Positions 34,901-43,998 of a DNA stretch of 64,000 nucleotides are shown here, piece after piece. A model generated the notes under the pieces. It saw nothing but the letters and a program-made list of their open reading frames with translations, was not told the DNA's origin and made no database searches. Every line of letters begins with the position of its first letter. Position 1 is the stretch's first letter. The translations under genes and the position numbers were made by a program. This stretch comes from Rhynchonema sp. JSB1_4 (Eukaryota; Nematoda; Chromadorea; Monhysterida; Xyalidae), in assembly GCA_030248065.1 (NCBI GenBank), contig JASAMV010000702.1, positions 16,192-80,191 of the forward strand, read 5' to 3'.

Positions 34901-37900
34901 CCGAAACCGATCGGTGACCTGGATGAGCTGGAGGCATGGATTGATGAGTTCTATGAGACCAATGGGCATGGTCCGGTGAATGTGGCAGATGTCATGATGG
35001 GCACGTCCAATTTGGACAACAAACTCGAGGCGCCCACGAAATTGCGAGGCGCAAAACTGAACTATCAGAATCTGACACTGCTCGATTCATTCGTGCCGAA
35101 ACTGCCGTACCCGTGGACGGGCAAGAATATCGGCATCTGTGCGGTGTGTGCTCATTCGCACACGAAATGTCCGTGGGGTGACTTCTACGCACAATTGTGG
35201 TACGAGGACAGGTCCAGTGGTCAGAGATACCGACTGCTGGCTGGATCGGAATTGCGCTTGGTGTATTTCACGCGCATATTTGCGGCCTATTTGTGGTGGA
35301 ACGTGAAAGAGTCGTGCTATCAGATCACGCCACCGATGGAACCGTGGCCGAGCAATGATCTGATGGCGTGTGACAAGCTGACACGCCCGGATGGCAATTG
35401 GGTGTCTGCTGAAGACATTGAGGACTATCTGGGTGGTGTGGCCAAGTCTGCTGATTGGGAGGACGCACGTCTCGTGACTGAGATTGATGACTATCGAAGT
35501 CACGTTGATCCGACGCAGTTGGACCAGGCGAACTACATGAAATACCTCACACACCTGCTGCGACTGGGTCAGTCGCAAGAGCAGGAGGGGGGTGGAAGGC
35601 CGACAAGTACGCAGTCGGCGCACGATGTTCAGCGACCGCGTGAAGAACAACCAGTTCGTCCGGCGTCCCACGGTACTGTGGCGACTACGTCGAGTAGTGC
35701 CACTGCGGGACTGGCCATGTACGACGACAACGACATCCCACCGCGACGTGGGTTCCCGGCGAAGGGACAGGGTCGTGGCAGGTCGCGTTCGCGCAAACCA
35801 TGGCATGCGCGACAACCCCGTGGAGGTGGTGGTTCGGCCGGTGGTCGTGGCGGCGGCCGTGGAGGTCGCGGCGGCCGTGGTCCGTTGAGTGGTCCGAACT
35901 TGGTGCCGCTGGGTGGTGGTGCTGCGATGCAACAGATGCAGCAGCAGATTGCTTCGTTGCAGGAGCAATTGCGCCAGCAGCAACCACAGCAGCAAGTCAT
36001 TTATCCGCCACAATCACAACAACAACAGCCGCAACAGCGGGCGCAGTTTCCGCCAGCGGGTTACCGAACGAAACAGGTGTACCAACCATTGCCGGCTGGT
36101 CAAGCGCCAAATGTGTCAGGTGCGGCTGGACCAAGTGGCTGGGGCCAACAAGGTCCTCAGGGTCCGCCCGCGATGGGGCGCGGTAAGCGTGCCAAACAAC
36201 AGTCGGCATCGCGTGAACCAGAAGAGGCACGACCGAGCTCAGCGAAACGACGTGACCAACGTGGTGATCGTTCGAAGTCGCGTGATCCGCGATTTGGACG
36301 CGGTGGTCATCAGAGTCGTCGTGATGAGCATGATCAGGGTGGTGCTGGCATGGCCTCGGGCATGCAGCACTAGAACGTGACTGTGTGGTGTGAAAATCCA
36401 CACGTGCATAATGCGTGTGGTGGGGTGCATAAGGCCCCTTTATAAGTCCATGCGTGCATAATGTGTATGGTGAGGTGCATAATGCCTCTTAACCGCATTT
36501 CTAATTTTTATGGTTTGACTTTGTGTGCGTAAATTTTATTTCCACATTTCTATGGTAAGAATTGTGATGTTTCACTCGCGACAAAGTGTCAGCGGGTGAT
36601 TACCGCGTTTTTATTTTGTGTGATGACTTCGTACGGTGATTGTACGTTTTGAATGGATTTGATGTTTCAAGTCATCCAGGGTCGGGGCACAGGAGACACT
36701 GCAGTCCCCTGGTAAAAGCGGTGCTTGTCCGCACAGTTTGACTGCGGTTTTACATTTTTGTATTGTGACCCTGCCTAGTAAGAGGTAAATTGCCCTGTTT
36801 ATGACCATTTAGCTTACGGCGATGTAAGCTCGGCGTTGGTCGCTTTGTTTGACTTCCTGTTTGACACAGAAAACCGTTCAACAGCACGGCTCGTTTCTGT
36901 GATGGCGAAACGTTGATGCAATGTTCGGTGTGCGCGACTCGTTCCTTCTACGACGCTGGCGTCGTGCTGTTCTGGCGGTCACCGGACAGGACTACTTCAC
37001 CTGAGGTGACAACCTTCGAGGGGTTGGCTGGTCGTCTACCCAGCTTGCCGTCCACCTTCGCTGCCGAAACCGTCTCCATCGTGGATCAGCCTGCGCCTAT
37101 GGGCTAGCAGCTGCTCTATTATCGGTCAGGACTTAAACCGGTACGAGCGGTGTATCACCTGCGGGTGTTCGTCTGGGATTTGGGGTGAGTAACCTACATC
37201 CCTTGCCTCGGCAAGGTGCGGTGAAACCCACCTCGGTGGCTGGTGAAAACCCGTATCCTGACTGCTATATCCACGCGACCACTTTATTCAATTCAAATTC
37301 CATCTTCATCGCTGGTGTGCTTGTACTATTCAAATCGTCGTCGGTGCCATCTGCGATCCCTAAACTCTCGACGGTTTCTTCAAAGCCGACTCTAACTATG
37401 GCCGGGTGGACACGAACAGCAACTCTATTCAACATCATCGATCAAATGAGGTCATTTGAAGGAACTGGTGCGGGGAGATGTGACATTGGACATATGCCGT
37501 CTTCACATCGTCGTCAACAAACTGACTGTCGTCTGTTTGCTGTGTTGACTGTTGCTGAGCATGGAAATTCAAATGGACTGGCTCAGCGTTGACTTTTGTT
37601 GCCGCCTGATATTTTCTCTCTCAAATCGTAAATTCTCCCTCTCTCGTAATTCAGTTGATTTCGTGTTTCGTCGGAGACGTTTTGGAGTCGCGATATTTTA
37701 TATTATTATTGATATTATTATCGTTGATTTCTATCGTTTATTCCTATATTTCCGTTAATCGTTATTTTAGCGTAAAACGTGCTGTTGAAGTCGACTTCGT
37801 GGTGCTTTTCGTGCGATAAGTGGAAGCAATACAGCCAGCTAGACTGCTGGGCTTGTCTTGTCGGTTTTGTGCTTGCTTGCTTGAAACCGTTTGCTTGTGC

Positions 37901-40900
37901 TTCTTTATTGCAGGAAAGCGGGTGACTAGATCGTCACCAGGATCAAGCCGCGCCGTCCGAGTTGCCATCGCGAGGCGCGTGGATATTGGTCCAGGGCTGA
38001 CTTGCGCGCTGAGACGGTCACTTCGGCGTGACTCCTGTCGGTCCGGGCGCGTTGCTGACTGCCTGGCGAGTGGCAGAAGGTGGCGTGCTCAAGTGCATCT
38101 GCCCCGTCGACGAGCTCCCTAGGACGGCAGCAGATCACAAAATCTGTCGCCCGATATGATTACGACAACCGCAACACTCAACCGTCTGTTACAGTCTCAC
38201 CACAGGATCATGAGACTCTTCCGACCTGTCTAAGGGCGAGCTTAGGTTGAATCCGGAATTATTTCCGGAAATTATTTTTGCATGTAAATTCTTGCGTTTT
38301 CCGGAAATATTTCCGGAACCCAGAAATGTTTTGCATTTTTGCATGCAAATTATTTCCGGGTTCCGGATTCCGGATTTAACTTAAGTTCGCCCTAACATAC
38401 ATTAGGTGACGCAGGAGTATCATGATCCACTGAATAGACGATACCTGTGTACCGAACGCAGTCATTCCGTGCAGATGACTGACAGCCACGGCCACGCCAA
38501 CACCGATACACAACATCACGAGTTCGAGCAGCACAAAATAGCCTGAATTTAAAGGGGAACCTTTGTGAAACATCACTACATAAATAAAAAATGAAGAGAA
38601 AATTATTTCCTAATCGGGGAAATTGCGACGAGTTTTTCGGCATTGACTCTCCAATCACTCCGAGTAGCACGCCAATAGCCAACATGGCTGTGATGCCTAA
38701 CGTGACCTGTGGGTGAAACATCAGTTGGCAGGTATATGTTTGGCGTCAAGCGACCGGATTCGACCGATCATAAATTTTAAGGTAGGCACACGTGTCCAAC
38801 CAAAAAGGCATGAACATCAATCATTGTGCACCCGCAAGTTAAGGCACCTTTTCAGCCCTGTTGTGATCGAGATCGCTGGGTGAGAACAGGCCAATCAAAG
38901 TCAAGGTCACCACCAGGCCAGTTGGATGCACTTGGGTGTAGACGTAGAAGTTGGGTTTGCGCTGAATTGTGAATTTGAACACGGCGAACGACAGATTGAT
39001 TTGATAGGTTGATGAGTAATAGGCTTGGGTGTCACGGGTGTATGACAATAGATCCCATTCTGAAATATCGCGTTGTTGCTTTCGGTTACGTACTACGTTT
39101 GGGACCGTGTGTCGACTTTTCTCATCAGAGGACGGATTTTGTCAATTTTTGTTCGGGACGGTGTTTTCGATAGTCCGGGCGTACTAGTTTTGACCACTGT
39201 AAAAATTGAGTCGTTCGGATGGACATCACTTTTACGCTGGTCAGAATATAGTGGGCGCCGGCTCCGTCACACAGTTTGGTTGACCAAAAATTGACAACCT
39301 CCGCCTCCATCCGCGGATGGAGCGTTCAAAAATCGGCTGATACAATCCTGGTCCGTCGTACTACACCCACCAGCATTGTCCACATAATCACTATCATTTA
39401 CGACCCTGCCGTGATGCAGTGCCGACACCGACACCAATGCTGTGTTCCAAATTGCGCTCGTCATGTGTATAGCGCACGTCTGAAACATCAGCCAACTGGA
39501 CGTGTTATAGCTACAATAAGCCAATCGGCTGATCGATCGGTTTTACACTTACAATCTACTTTATATGGCCCAAATTCTCCAAAGCATCAAACTGCTAGAC
39601 TGCTAACATTGGTTAAGAGCAGAGCAGAATATAAATTCAAATTTTGCAACTAAAATATCGTACGGTGCTTCACAATATAACGAACTAGTAATAAACTGTG
39701 CATGATGGCACTCACCTGTATGTCGAACGGATATTTGTGCACATTAAACGCACATGTGATTTGATCTAAAGAGAAACGTGCCCGTCGAATTTGACCATCG
39801 TATCGCAGCAACACCGCCATATTGTGACCACCGCTCGATGCCGACACCTCGGATCTGTGCAATATGTAAAGGCAAACTACGCCAACACGCTAAACGCTCA
39901 CAGCGAGCGTTGAAACATTGTTGTTGTTAGGTTACACAGGCAAACGTTGACACGTTTTTGCCAGCTGAAAGCAAACTACACCAACATGAGCTCGATTTCG
40001 AAGGTGGTGTGTACTCAAAACGAATAGAAAGAGAAAATCATCATGCTCCATTTTGTATCCTTCAACGTGTAACATTCCCAAATCAGCAGCCATGTATGAA
40101 TGTTTCACTATTCTGCCAGCTCCGAAATCGAGCTCGTGTTGGTATGGTTTGCCCTTACGTGATTGAGTCGAAATTGTAATCTCGATTTCAACTAGAAGTT
40201 CAGTTATACCACGGGGGCCGCTTGTTTCCTTGGACCAAGAAAAACAGGAAACACTATGTATTATATGTGTTAGATTCTCAACACGGACGTTTGTCCCAAA
40301 CAAGCGCCCCAGGCGGCTTGATCGATCTTCACTGGCTGGTACTATCTAATGTATTGTGTATGCACGTGGCAAAGTTGATGATCCCGTCCCGACCGAACCT
40401 GTCTCGGCTACGTGATTGTCTTGTATGTTGACATTTCTCAATGTAAAAGTTGTTCGTCAGACGCAACTGATAAAAACAGTTTACATCGGCCGAAATTATA
40501 AGTGCACCAGTAAACCTCGAAACATCCATTGTTCACAAAACGTCACGTGCCCAAGGCACTCTATCCAACCGACCACGAACTTTGAGACTCACTTATGCAG
40601 TGGTTGCTGCTTGGAAATTGGAAATTGGGGTATACGCATACCTTTCCATGCACACAATTTTCGGTGTCCAAATGTGCGATGATGCAACGTAGATTTCGGT
40701 GACTCCATCAAACTCATTCGGGTCCCACTTTAAGAACTCATCGTTCCAAATCTGAGATGACCGAAATTAAAAACAAACCGGTTAATGCATGTTTACATTT
40801 TCAAGTAGTGCTGGGCACTAAAATTCACCCTAGTACCTGTGTCAGAAACACCTTGATGTCGACCGTTTCAGTGGCCTCAGACTGAAAAAGTTGCAGCACG

Positions 40901-42118
40901 TACATGTATAGTATTTCCTTCTCATGCGAGTCAAAGGAAGCCGTTTCAACGTTGTAAGCCAACTCCTAGCTGAGGTCGAAAATCCACGACTCCCCTTGAA
41001 AATGCAAAGAAAGAGAAATCACAGGTGACATGCACGCCGCCAACGTCAACAGAAGCCTGAAATGTTGTTTACGTGAGATTTCTCTTTCTTTACATTTTCA
41101 AGGTGAATCGCACACTTTCGACCTCAGGAGCAACTGGATCGCACGTTGAGTGGGTGTTTGGACCAATATAATGGGTGATATTTTCGAAACGGTGTAAAGG
41201 TCAGTTGACTGTAAAGGTCGGTGGAAAGCTCGGTCGACAGCTCAGTGTGATAGACCTCGGTGTAAACTTGAAACATTCCACGTTAATAACAGGCAATGTT
41301 TCACGTTTACACCCAGCTACGCCGACCGAGCTTTCGACTGAACTTTACACCGACCTTTACGCTCAACTGACCTTTACACCGTTTCGAAAATTCCACCCAA
41401 TAAGGGAAGACGACCACTTGCATCATGCAATTACGTTCACAATATGGTATTGCTACTATACACTAACCGCTCAAACTGGGTCACTATACGACGGGCGTGG
41501 ACTGTACAAATTTCCGAACATTCAAAAGTATACAAGGGAGTCACCAACCACGCGCAATATGCGCATCAGTTTGATGTCCACCCGTACATGAACACTGTCA
41601 TTGTGGTGCAACACTGGTCGAATCGACGGATTATAGTCATCGAAAACGTGCTCATACAGACGGTGCTCGGCGTTCTTCAAATTGGCTGCTGAGGTACGCA
41701 ACACTGTGGTCATGCCACTCTGCAGTTACAAGTTGTGCAAAATGCATACAGTAAGTTGCAATTGGTCCCTGGTTTCTCAGTGCCCTTCTTCTGTTTACAA
41801 GATGTTACAGTTCATGTGATGACCGGCATCAAATTTGGCAACTTTTCCGGTTTCGACCTGATTTTGAACAGCGGTTCCGCCATCTAATCAATCCCAAGAC
41901 CGGATCAACTTTTTCACTGACCTTACGTTTACAGAGAACATACCGATAAAAATATTAATCTCCCACCCCCACACAACAGTGCAAACCCTTCAGCTGATGT
42001 CTGTTTCCATCACATGACTGACCGATAAATTGAATTGCGACTGTAAAGTGTCATTGTCCTGTAAATGACTTACCCAACTCGCAGCGACGCTTGAAAACAA
42101 AATCCAACCAATCATCAT
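31921..42118 (-). CDS. Cys-loop ligand-gated ion channel 2, interrupted by an intronic LTR element
   Basis: This is a tandem paralogue of the channel at 29297-31689, starting upstream of it. Exons: 42118-42074 (signal peptide), 41719-41549, 40881-40837, 40751-40642, 39854-39716, about 39490-39421, 39059-38848, 38706-38610, 38542-38445, 32640-32554, 32484-32383 and 32124-31921, about 459 aa. Exon lengths of 45, 110, 97 and 204 nt match its neighbour. Motifs: AEHRLYEHVF, KWDPNEFDG, IWTPKI, Cys loop C158-C172 (CAFNVHKYPFDIQTC), EWDLLSY, AEK before TM2 (VTLGITAMLAIGVLLG), VPEWLA after TM3, and TM4 YRIDTLFLCVSVIF. Glu at -1' indicates cation selectivity. There are no loop-C vicinal cysteines. The intron after TM3 is 5.8 kb because it contains the whole retrotransposon. 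One donor looks GC-type, and the TM2-TM3 donor is non-canonical. Confidence 0.9.
32699..32770 (-). repeat. tRNA-like sequence abutting the LTR element
   Basis: The minus strand reads a near 7-bp acceptor pairing (GGACGCA with CGTGTCC), a D arm (GTTC/GAAC around AGCTGGTTA) and a T arm (GCAGG TTCAACC CCTGC). The anticodon arm is about 6 nt too short and unpaired, so this is a tRNA pseudogene or SINE head. Confidence 0.55.
32796..33453 (+). repeat. 5' long terminal repeat
   Basis: Begins TGTGACATTGGACATATG and ends CCAGATCACA. It differs from the 3' LTR by scattered substitutions and small indels, for example around 32838-32850 and 33120-33230. That implies the insertion is not brand new. Confidence 0.9.
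33456..33473 (+). promoter_or_regulatory. Primer-binding-site candidate
   Basis: TGGTGAGCCCGACGGGTT starts two bases after the LTR end and begins with TGG, complementary to a tRNA CCA end. From general knowledge it resembles the tRNA-Trp type of retroelement primer site, with a few mismatches. The primer tRNA is not certain. Confidence 0.65.
33509..36373 (+). CDS. Gag-like polyprotein of the LTR element, 954 aa
   Basis: This is a single uninterrupted frame. It is open from 33455 upstream, and the first in-frame ATG is at 33509. I do not recognise a named Gag family. The N-terminal 250 aa are helical-looking and acidic. Residues 353-377 form a Cys cluster (KCCERC, then ECCNPQC). Residues about 544-554 are a knuckle-like CAVCAHSHTKC, close to but not matching the CX2CX4HX4C Gag zinc knuckle. 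From about 745 the protein is disordered: an SRSR patch, an RGG box (GGRGGGRGGRGGRG, about 778-791), a Gln-rich predicted coiled coil (MQQMQQQIASLQEQLRQQQ) and an RS/RD-rich basic end. This suggests RNA packaging. The frame is intact despite LTR divergence. Confidence 0.8.
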   Translation: MMAQAVDKEIWQAEGEEMLRLCDILNAQLTAMKHRLKPMPLTDPLSAPNTPTIFGRPTQSNIEAHADCLIGMHMAQAFALPPGVPTSYQTIVDLLNHASPPVRDWAKQVISLCGKRYQTIVRAQAEDDTTVAYKLLQSAGDLMNCEPQETVNMLQRSYQQLRTFEAQRRMIGDEPVHGGELAMEEPEASPLHQAEAEDVDSVNEPPSQGSGEIRSDSDGFEALHEETYAQMPDDVVWYDPTLKPEYRVSLKFLKPRSQIYIRVMDEYNLIDPLSRGLTHGHWEGRPYSQFAVQLNPDKDGLNAKERVSGWNKLTLQEQLNMAKYPTMAPNTGVKMNQYDMPVVPWVVFRTVKCCERCTADVYWNDETQEDECCNPQCYEPMLDDATREVIEPSQFQGTIQQYQNAIGAPARHAYMGNMWYQVYTGRYHGVWTSKMVECRIALTRIVDMMIELRQRNHHLTFMLSPKPIGDLDELEAWIDEFYETNGHGPVNVADVMMGTSNLDNKLEAPTKLRGAKLNYQNLTLLDSFVPKLPYPWTGKNIGICAVCAHSHTKCPWGDFYAQLWYEDRSSGQRYRLLAGSELRLVYFTRIFAAYLWWNVKESCYQITPPMEPWPSNDLMACDKLTRPDGNWVSAEDIEDYLGGVAKSADWEDARLVTEIDDYRSHVDPTQLDQANYMKYLTHLLRLGQSQEQEGGGRPTSTQSAHDVQRPREEQPVRPASHGTVATTSSSATAGLAMYDDNDIPPRRGFPAKGQGRGRSRSRKPWHARQPRGGGGSAGGRGGGRGGRGGRGPLSGPNLVPLGGGAAMQQMQQQIASLQEQLRQQQPQQQVIYPPQSQQQQPQQRAQFPPAGYRTKQVYQPLPAGQAPNVSGAAGPSGWGQQGPQGPPAMGRGKRAKQQSASREPEEARPSSAKRRDQRGDRSKSRDPRFGRGGHQSRRDEHDQGGAGMASGMQH
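36374..37478 (+). other. Non-coding internal region of the LTR element with polypurine tract
   Basis: About 1.1 kb without a pol-like ORF. Near 36395-36490 GTGCATAATGC phrases repeat. GGTGCGGGGAGA (37467-37478) directly abuts the 3' LTR and is the polypurine-tract candidate. The same GGGGAGA also precedes the 5' LTR. Confidence 0.6.
37479..38139 (+). repeat. 3' long terminal repeat
   Basis: Direct repeat of 32796-33453, beginning TGTGACATTGG and ending GCAGATCACA, 661 bp. Confidence 0.9.
38231..38394. mobile_element. Palindromic MITE with TA ends, family D, copy 1
   Basis: The ends TAAGGGCGAGCTTAGGTTGAA and TTAACTTAAGTTCGCCCTA are inverted, and the interior is a TTTCCGGAA-rich palindrome. 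TA at each edge could be a mariner-type target duplication. A second copy lies at 46450-46633. Confidence 0.75.
40970..41127. repeat. Foldback element in the channel-2 intron
   Basis: CTGAGGTCGAAAATCC on the left pairs with TTTCGACCTCAG on the right. A second pairing block, CTTGAAAATG-AAAGAAAGAGAAATC, matches its inverse before the right end. Confidence 0.8.
41173..41398. repeat. Foldback element, GGGTG ends, copy 1
   Basis: GGGTGATATTTTCGAAACGGT on the left and ACCGTTTCGAAAATTCCACCC on the right are near-perfect inverses. The arms continue through GTAAAGGTC repeats. It lies in the same intron as 40970-41127 and is related to 42380-42493. Confidence 0.85.
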
Positions 42119-42379
42119 GCTTGCGTGTCCGCCATGGTCAATCACGTCTCTATGATAAGATAGATAAAAATAGAAGAAATACTGAAGTTTGATGCTCTCT
42201 TGGACTCTATGTGCCGCAATTGTGCTGTTCGTTAGTAACTTGACACCGTTGGTTTCCTTTACCTCACGCAACGTGTTCAAACAAAGTTTGCGTTCTTGAT
42301 TAAATTATTCTGGGATATTTCAAACGCGTTTTATTTGAAACATACTGTATACCTGCCACATGATGTATACCCTTACGTT

Positions 42380-42493
42380 GGGTGGAAATCACGAAACGGT
42401 ATTGAGTGGAGAGCTACTAAGTGGAAAATTCACCGAACTTTCCGCTGAGCTTTCCACTCAACTCTCCACTCAACCGTTTCGTGAATTCCACCC
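42380..42493. repeat. Foldback element, GGGTG ends, copy 2
   Basis: GGGTGGAAATCACGAAACGGT pairs with ACCGTTTCGTGAATTCCACCC. It is a short relative of the element at 41173-41398, upstream of channel gene 2. Confidence 0.85.
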
Positions 42494-43282
42494 GTAGCTC
42501 ACACGTTCACTGACACGGTTGTCACGTTAATTTTATGCAAAGCTGGTGTCACACACTACATGAACAGTGCCGACACATAATCAAACTCTCTATTGTACCC
42601 AGTACGTATAATGTCATCTTGCACAGTGCTATGTATGTATGTATATGTATTATACATCTAGCACGTAGTATTACAGAAAACAGTAACACTACAACAAAGG
42701 AACCCGTGAGGGAAAGAAATCACTTCATTTATGTACAAGTCACAATGAAAGAAAGAAAATAAAAACATGCCTATACAGTATTTTTATCACATGGTCGGCA
42801 CAGCATGTGTTTCAACCCGCAGAAACGAAAAAGTCCACAATGGATAATCCAGGTGAGACAGCCGACCTCCTTTAGGGTGGTTGATTTCATAGTATTTGTG
42901 GTTTCTGAGGCATAAAAACCGAATGGGGCACAAAAATTTCATTCCCTGTTTGGAATGTTTTACTAATGTTGGTTGATCACAGGGTCATGGGTCAGGGTCG
43001 CACACCAAGATTACCACTTGGCCAAAAACAGATTGTGTCAGATTGAGAAATCGCACATGAGGTGCCTATACACACTTCGTTCTCTCACGAAACAAATTTT
43101 CCCACGCTGATTGGTTCTCACGCGCGCACCGGGCAATCAGCCCAGCCAACCAGAGCGCGAGAAGTTGTGTTCTGTTGCGTGTCAGAACGAAGTATAGCTG
43201 GGCCTCAAAGTACAGGTGATAATAAATACAGCAAAAGAAATCACGATAAATATGAAGCATCTTATCGCACAGTATGTATTTA
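42494..43282. other. Intergenic gap upstream of channel gene 2
   Basis: AT-rich, with a TATG microsatellite near 42632-42652. No gene recognised. Confidence 0.5.
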
Positions 43283-43840
43283 CACAAGAAAGAAAAATGC
43301 CCCAAGGGGCATAAAAGAAATATGGTTCCCTGGCTGACTGGCATAAAAGAACGATACTAGCTTGCACCACTTTGCTGATGTTTCATTAGGCACTGGAATA
43401 AACGTAAGTGTGTTCTGAGCTGTTTGATACCGAACAGTAGACATTGAACCATATTCCCGGCGCGTGCTGTCTTGCCACCAGAGACACAGGGCACGGAGAT
43501 ATTGAAAGATTGCAATATTCTCTTTACTCCTCTCCTTGTTGAACCATCGTGCGCAACCGAAGACTGCACAGTTACCGTCGTGAGGTTGAAAAGAAGAAAC
43601 AGTTGCCTGGGTTTGCACGAAAGTTTCGATATCGGCTGGGTGTTGGTTCAAAAGAGTTCGCGCCGGGAATATGGTTCAATGTCTACTGTTCGGTATCAAA
43701 CAGCTCAGAACACACTTACGTTTATTCCAGTGCCTAATGAAACATCAGCAAAGTGGTGCAAGCTAGTATCGTTCTTTTAAGCCAGTCAGCCAGGGAACCA
43801 TATTTCTTTTATGCCCCTTGGGGCATTTTTCTTTCTTGTG
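43283..43840. mobile_element. Long foldback element, 558 bp
   Basis: The arms 43283-43462 and 43661-43840 are nearly perfect inverses. The outer ends are CACAAGAAAGAAAAATGCCCC and GGGGCATTTTTCTTTCTTGTG. The inner ends are ATATTCCCGGCGCG and CGCGCCGGGAATAT. The 200-bp loop is unrelated. No transposase. Confidence 0.9.
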
Positions 43841-43998
43841 TCGTTCTTTTATATCGCGCAAGCGTCAAACAGAGAACCCGGATAAATCAGGCACAGAAAG
43901 TTTTCAGTTCCGGCAAGCAATGGTTCTAACTAAGAAAATGTCGACCGTCAGACTTTTCTCAAGTAATCAACGCACATGAGCGCAATGAGGTGTGGGGG

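Larger units (their letters stand above)
32796..38139 (+). mobile_element. LTR retrotransposon with Gag-like ORF only (non-autonomous), 5.3 kb
   Basis: Two direct repeats of about 660 bp (32796-33453 and 37479-38139) begin TGTGACATTGG and end CAGATCACA, so they are TG...CA LTRs. A primer-binding-site candidate follows the left LTR and a purine-rich tract precedes the right one. Only one large ORF lies between, and no protease, reverse transcriptase, RNase H or integrase is readable. Flanks (GGAGA and AAATC) are not identical, so no target duplication is evident. The element lies antisense to channel gene 2, inside its post-TM3 intron. Confidence 0.9.

Noticed and set aside
34370..36013. Long ORFs antisense to the Gag-like ORF
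   Set aside because: They are shadow frames created by the G/C-biased, repetitive coding sequence on the plus strand. No motifs of their own.
32796..38139. Target-site duplication for the LTR element
   Set aside because: GGAGA and AAATC do not match, so I do not claim one. It may have been lost, or the edges may be off by a few bases.
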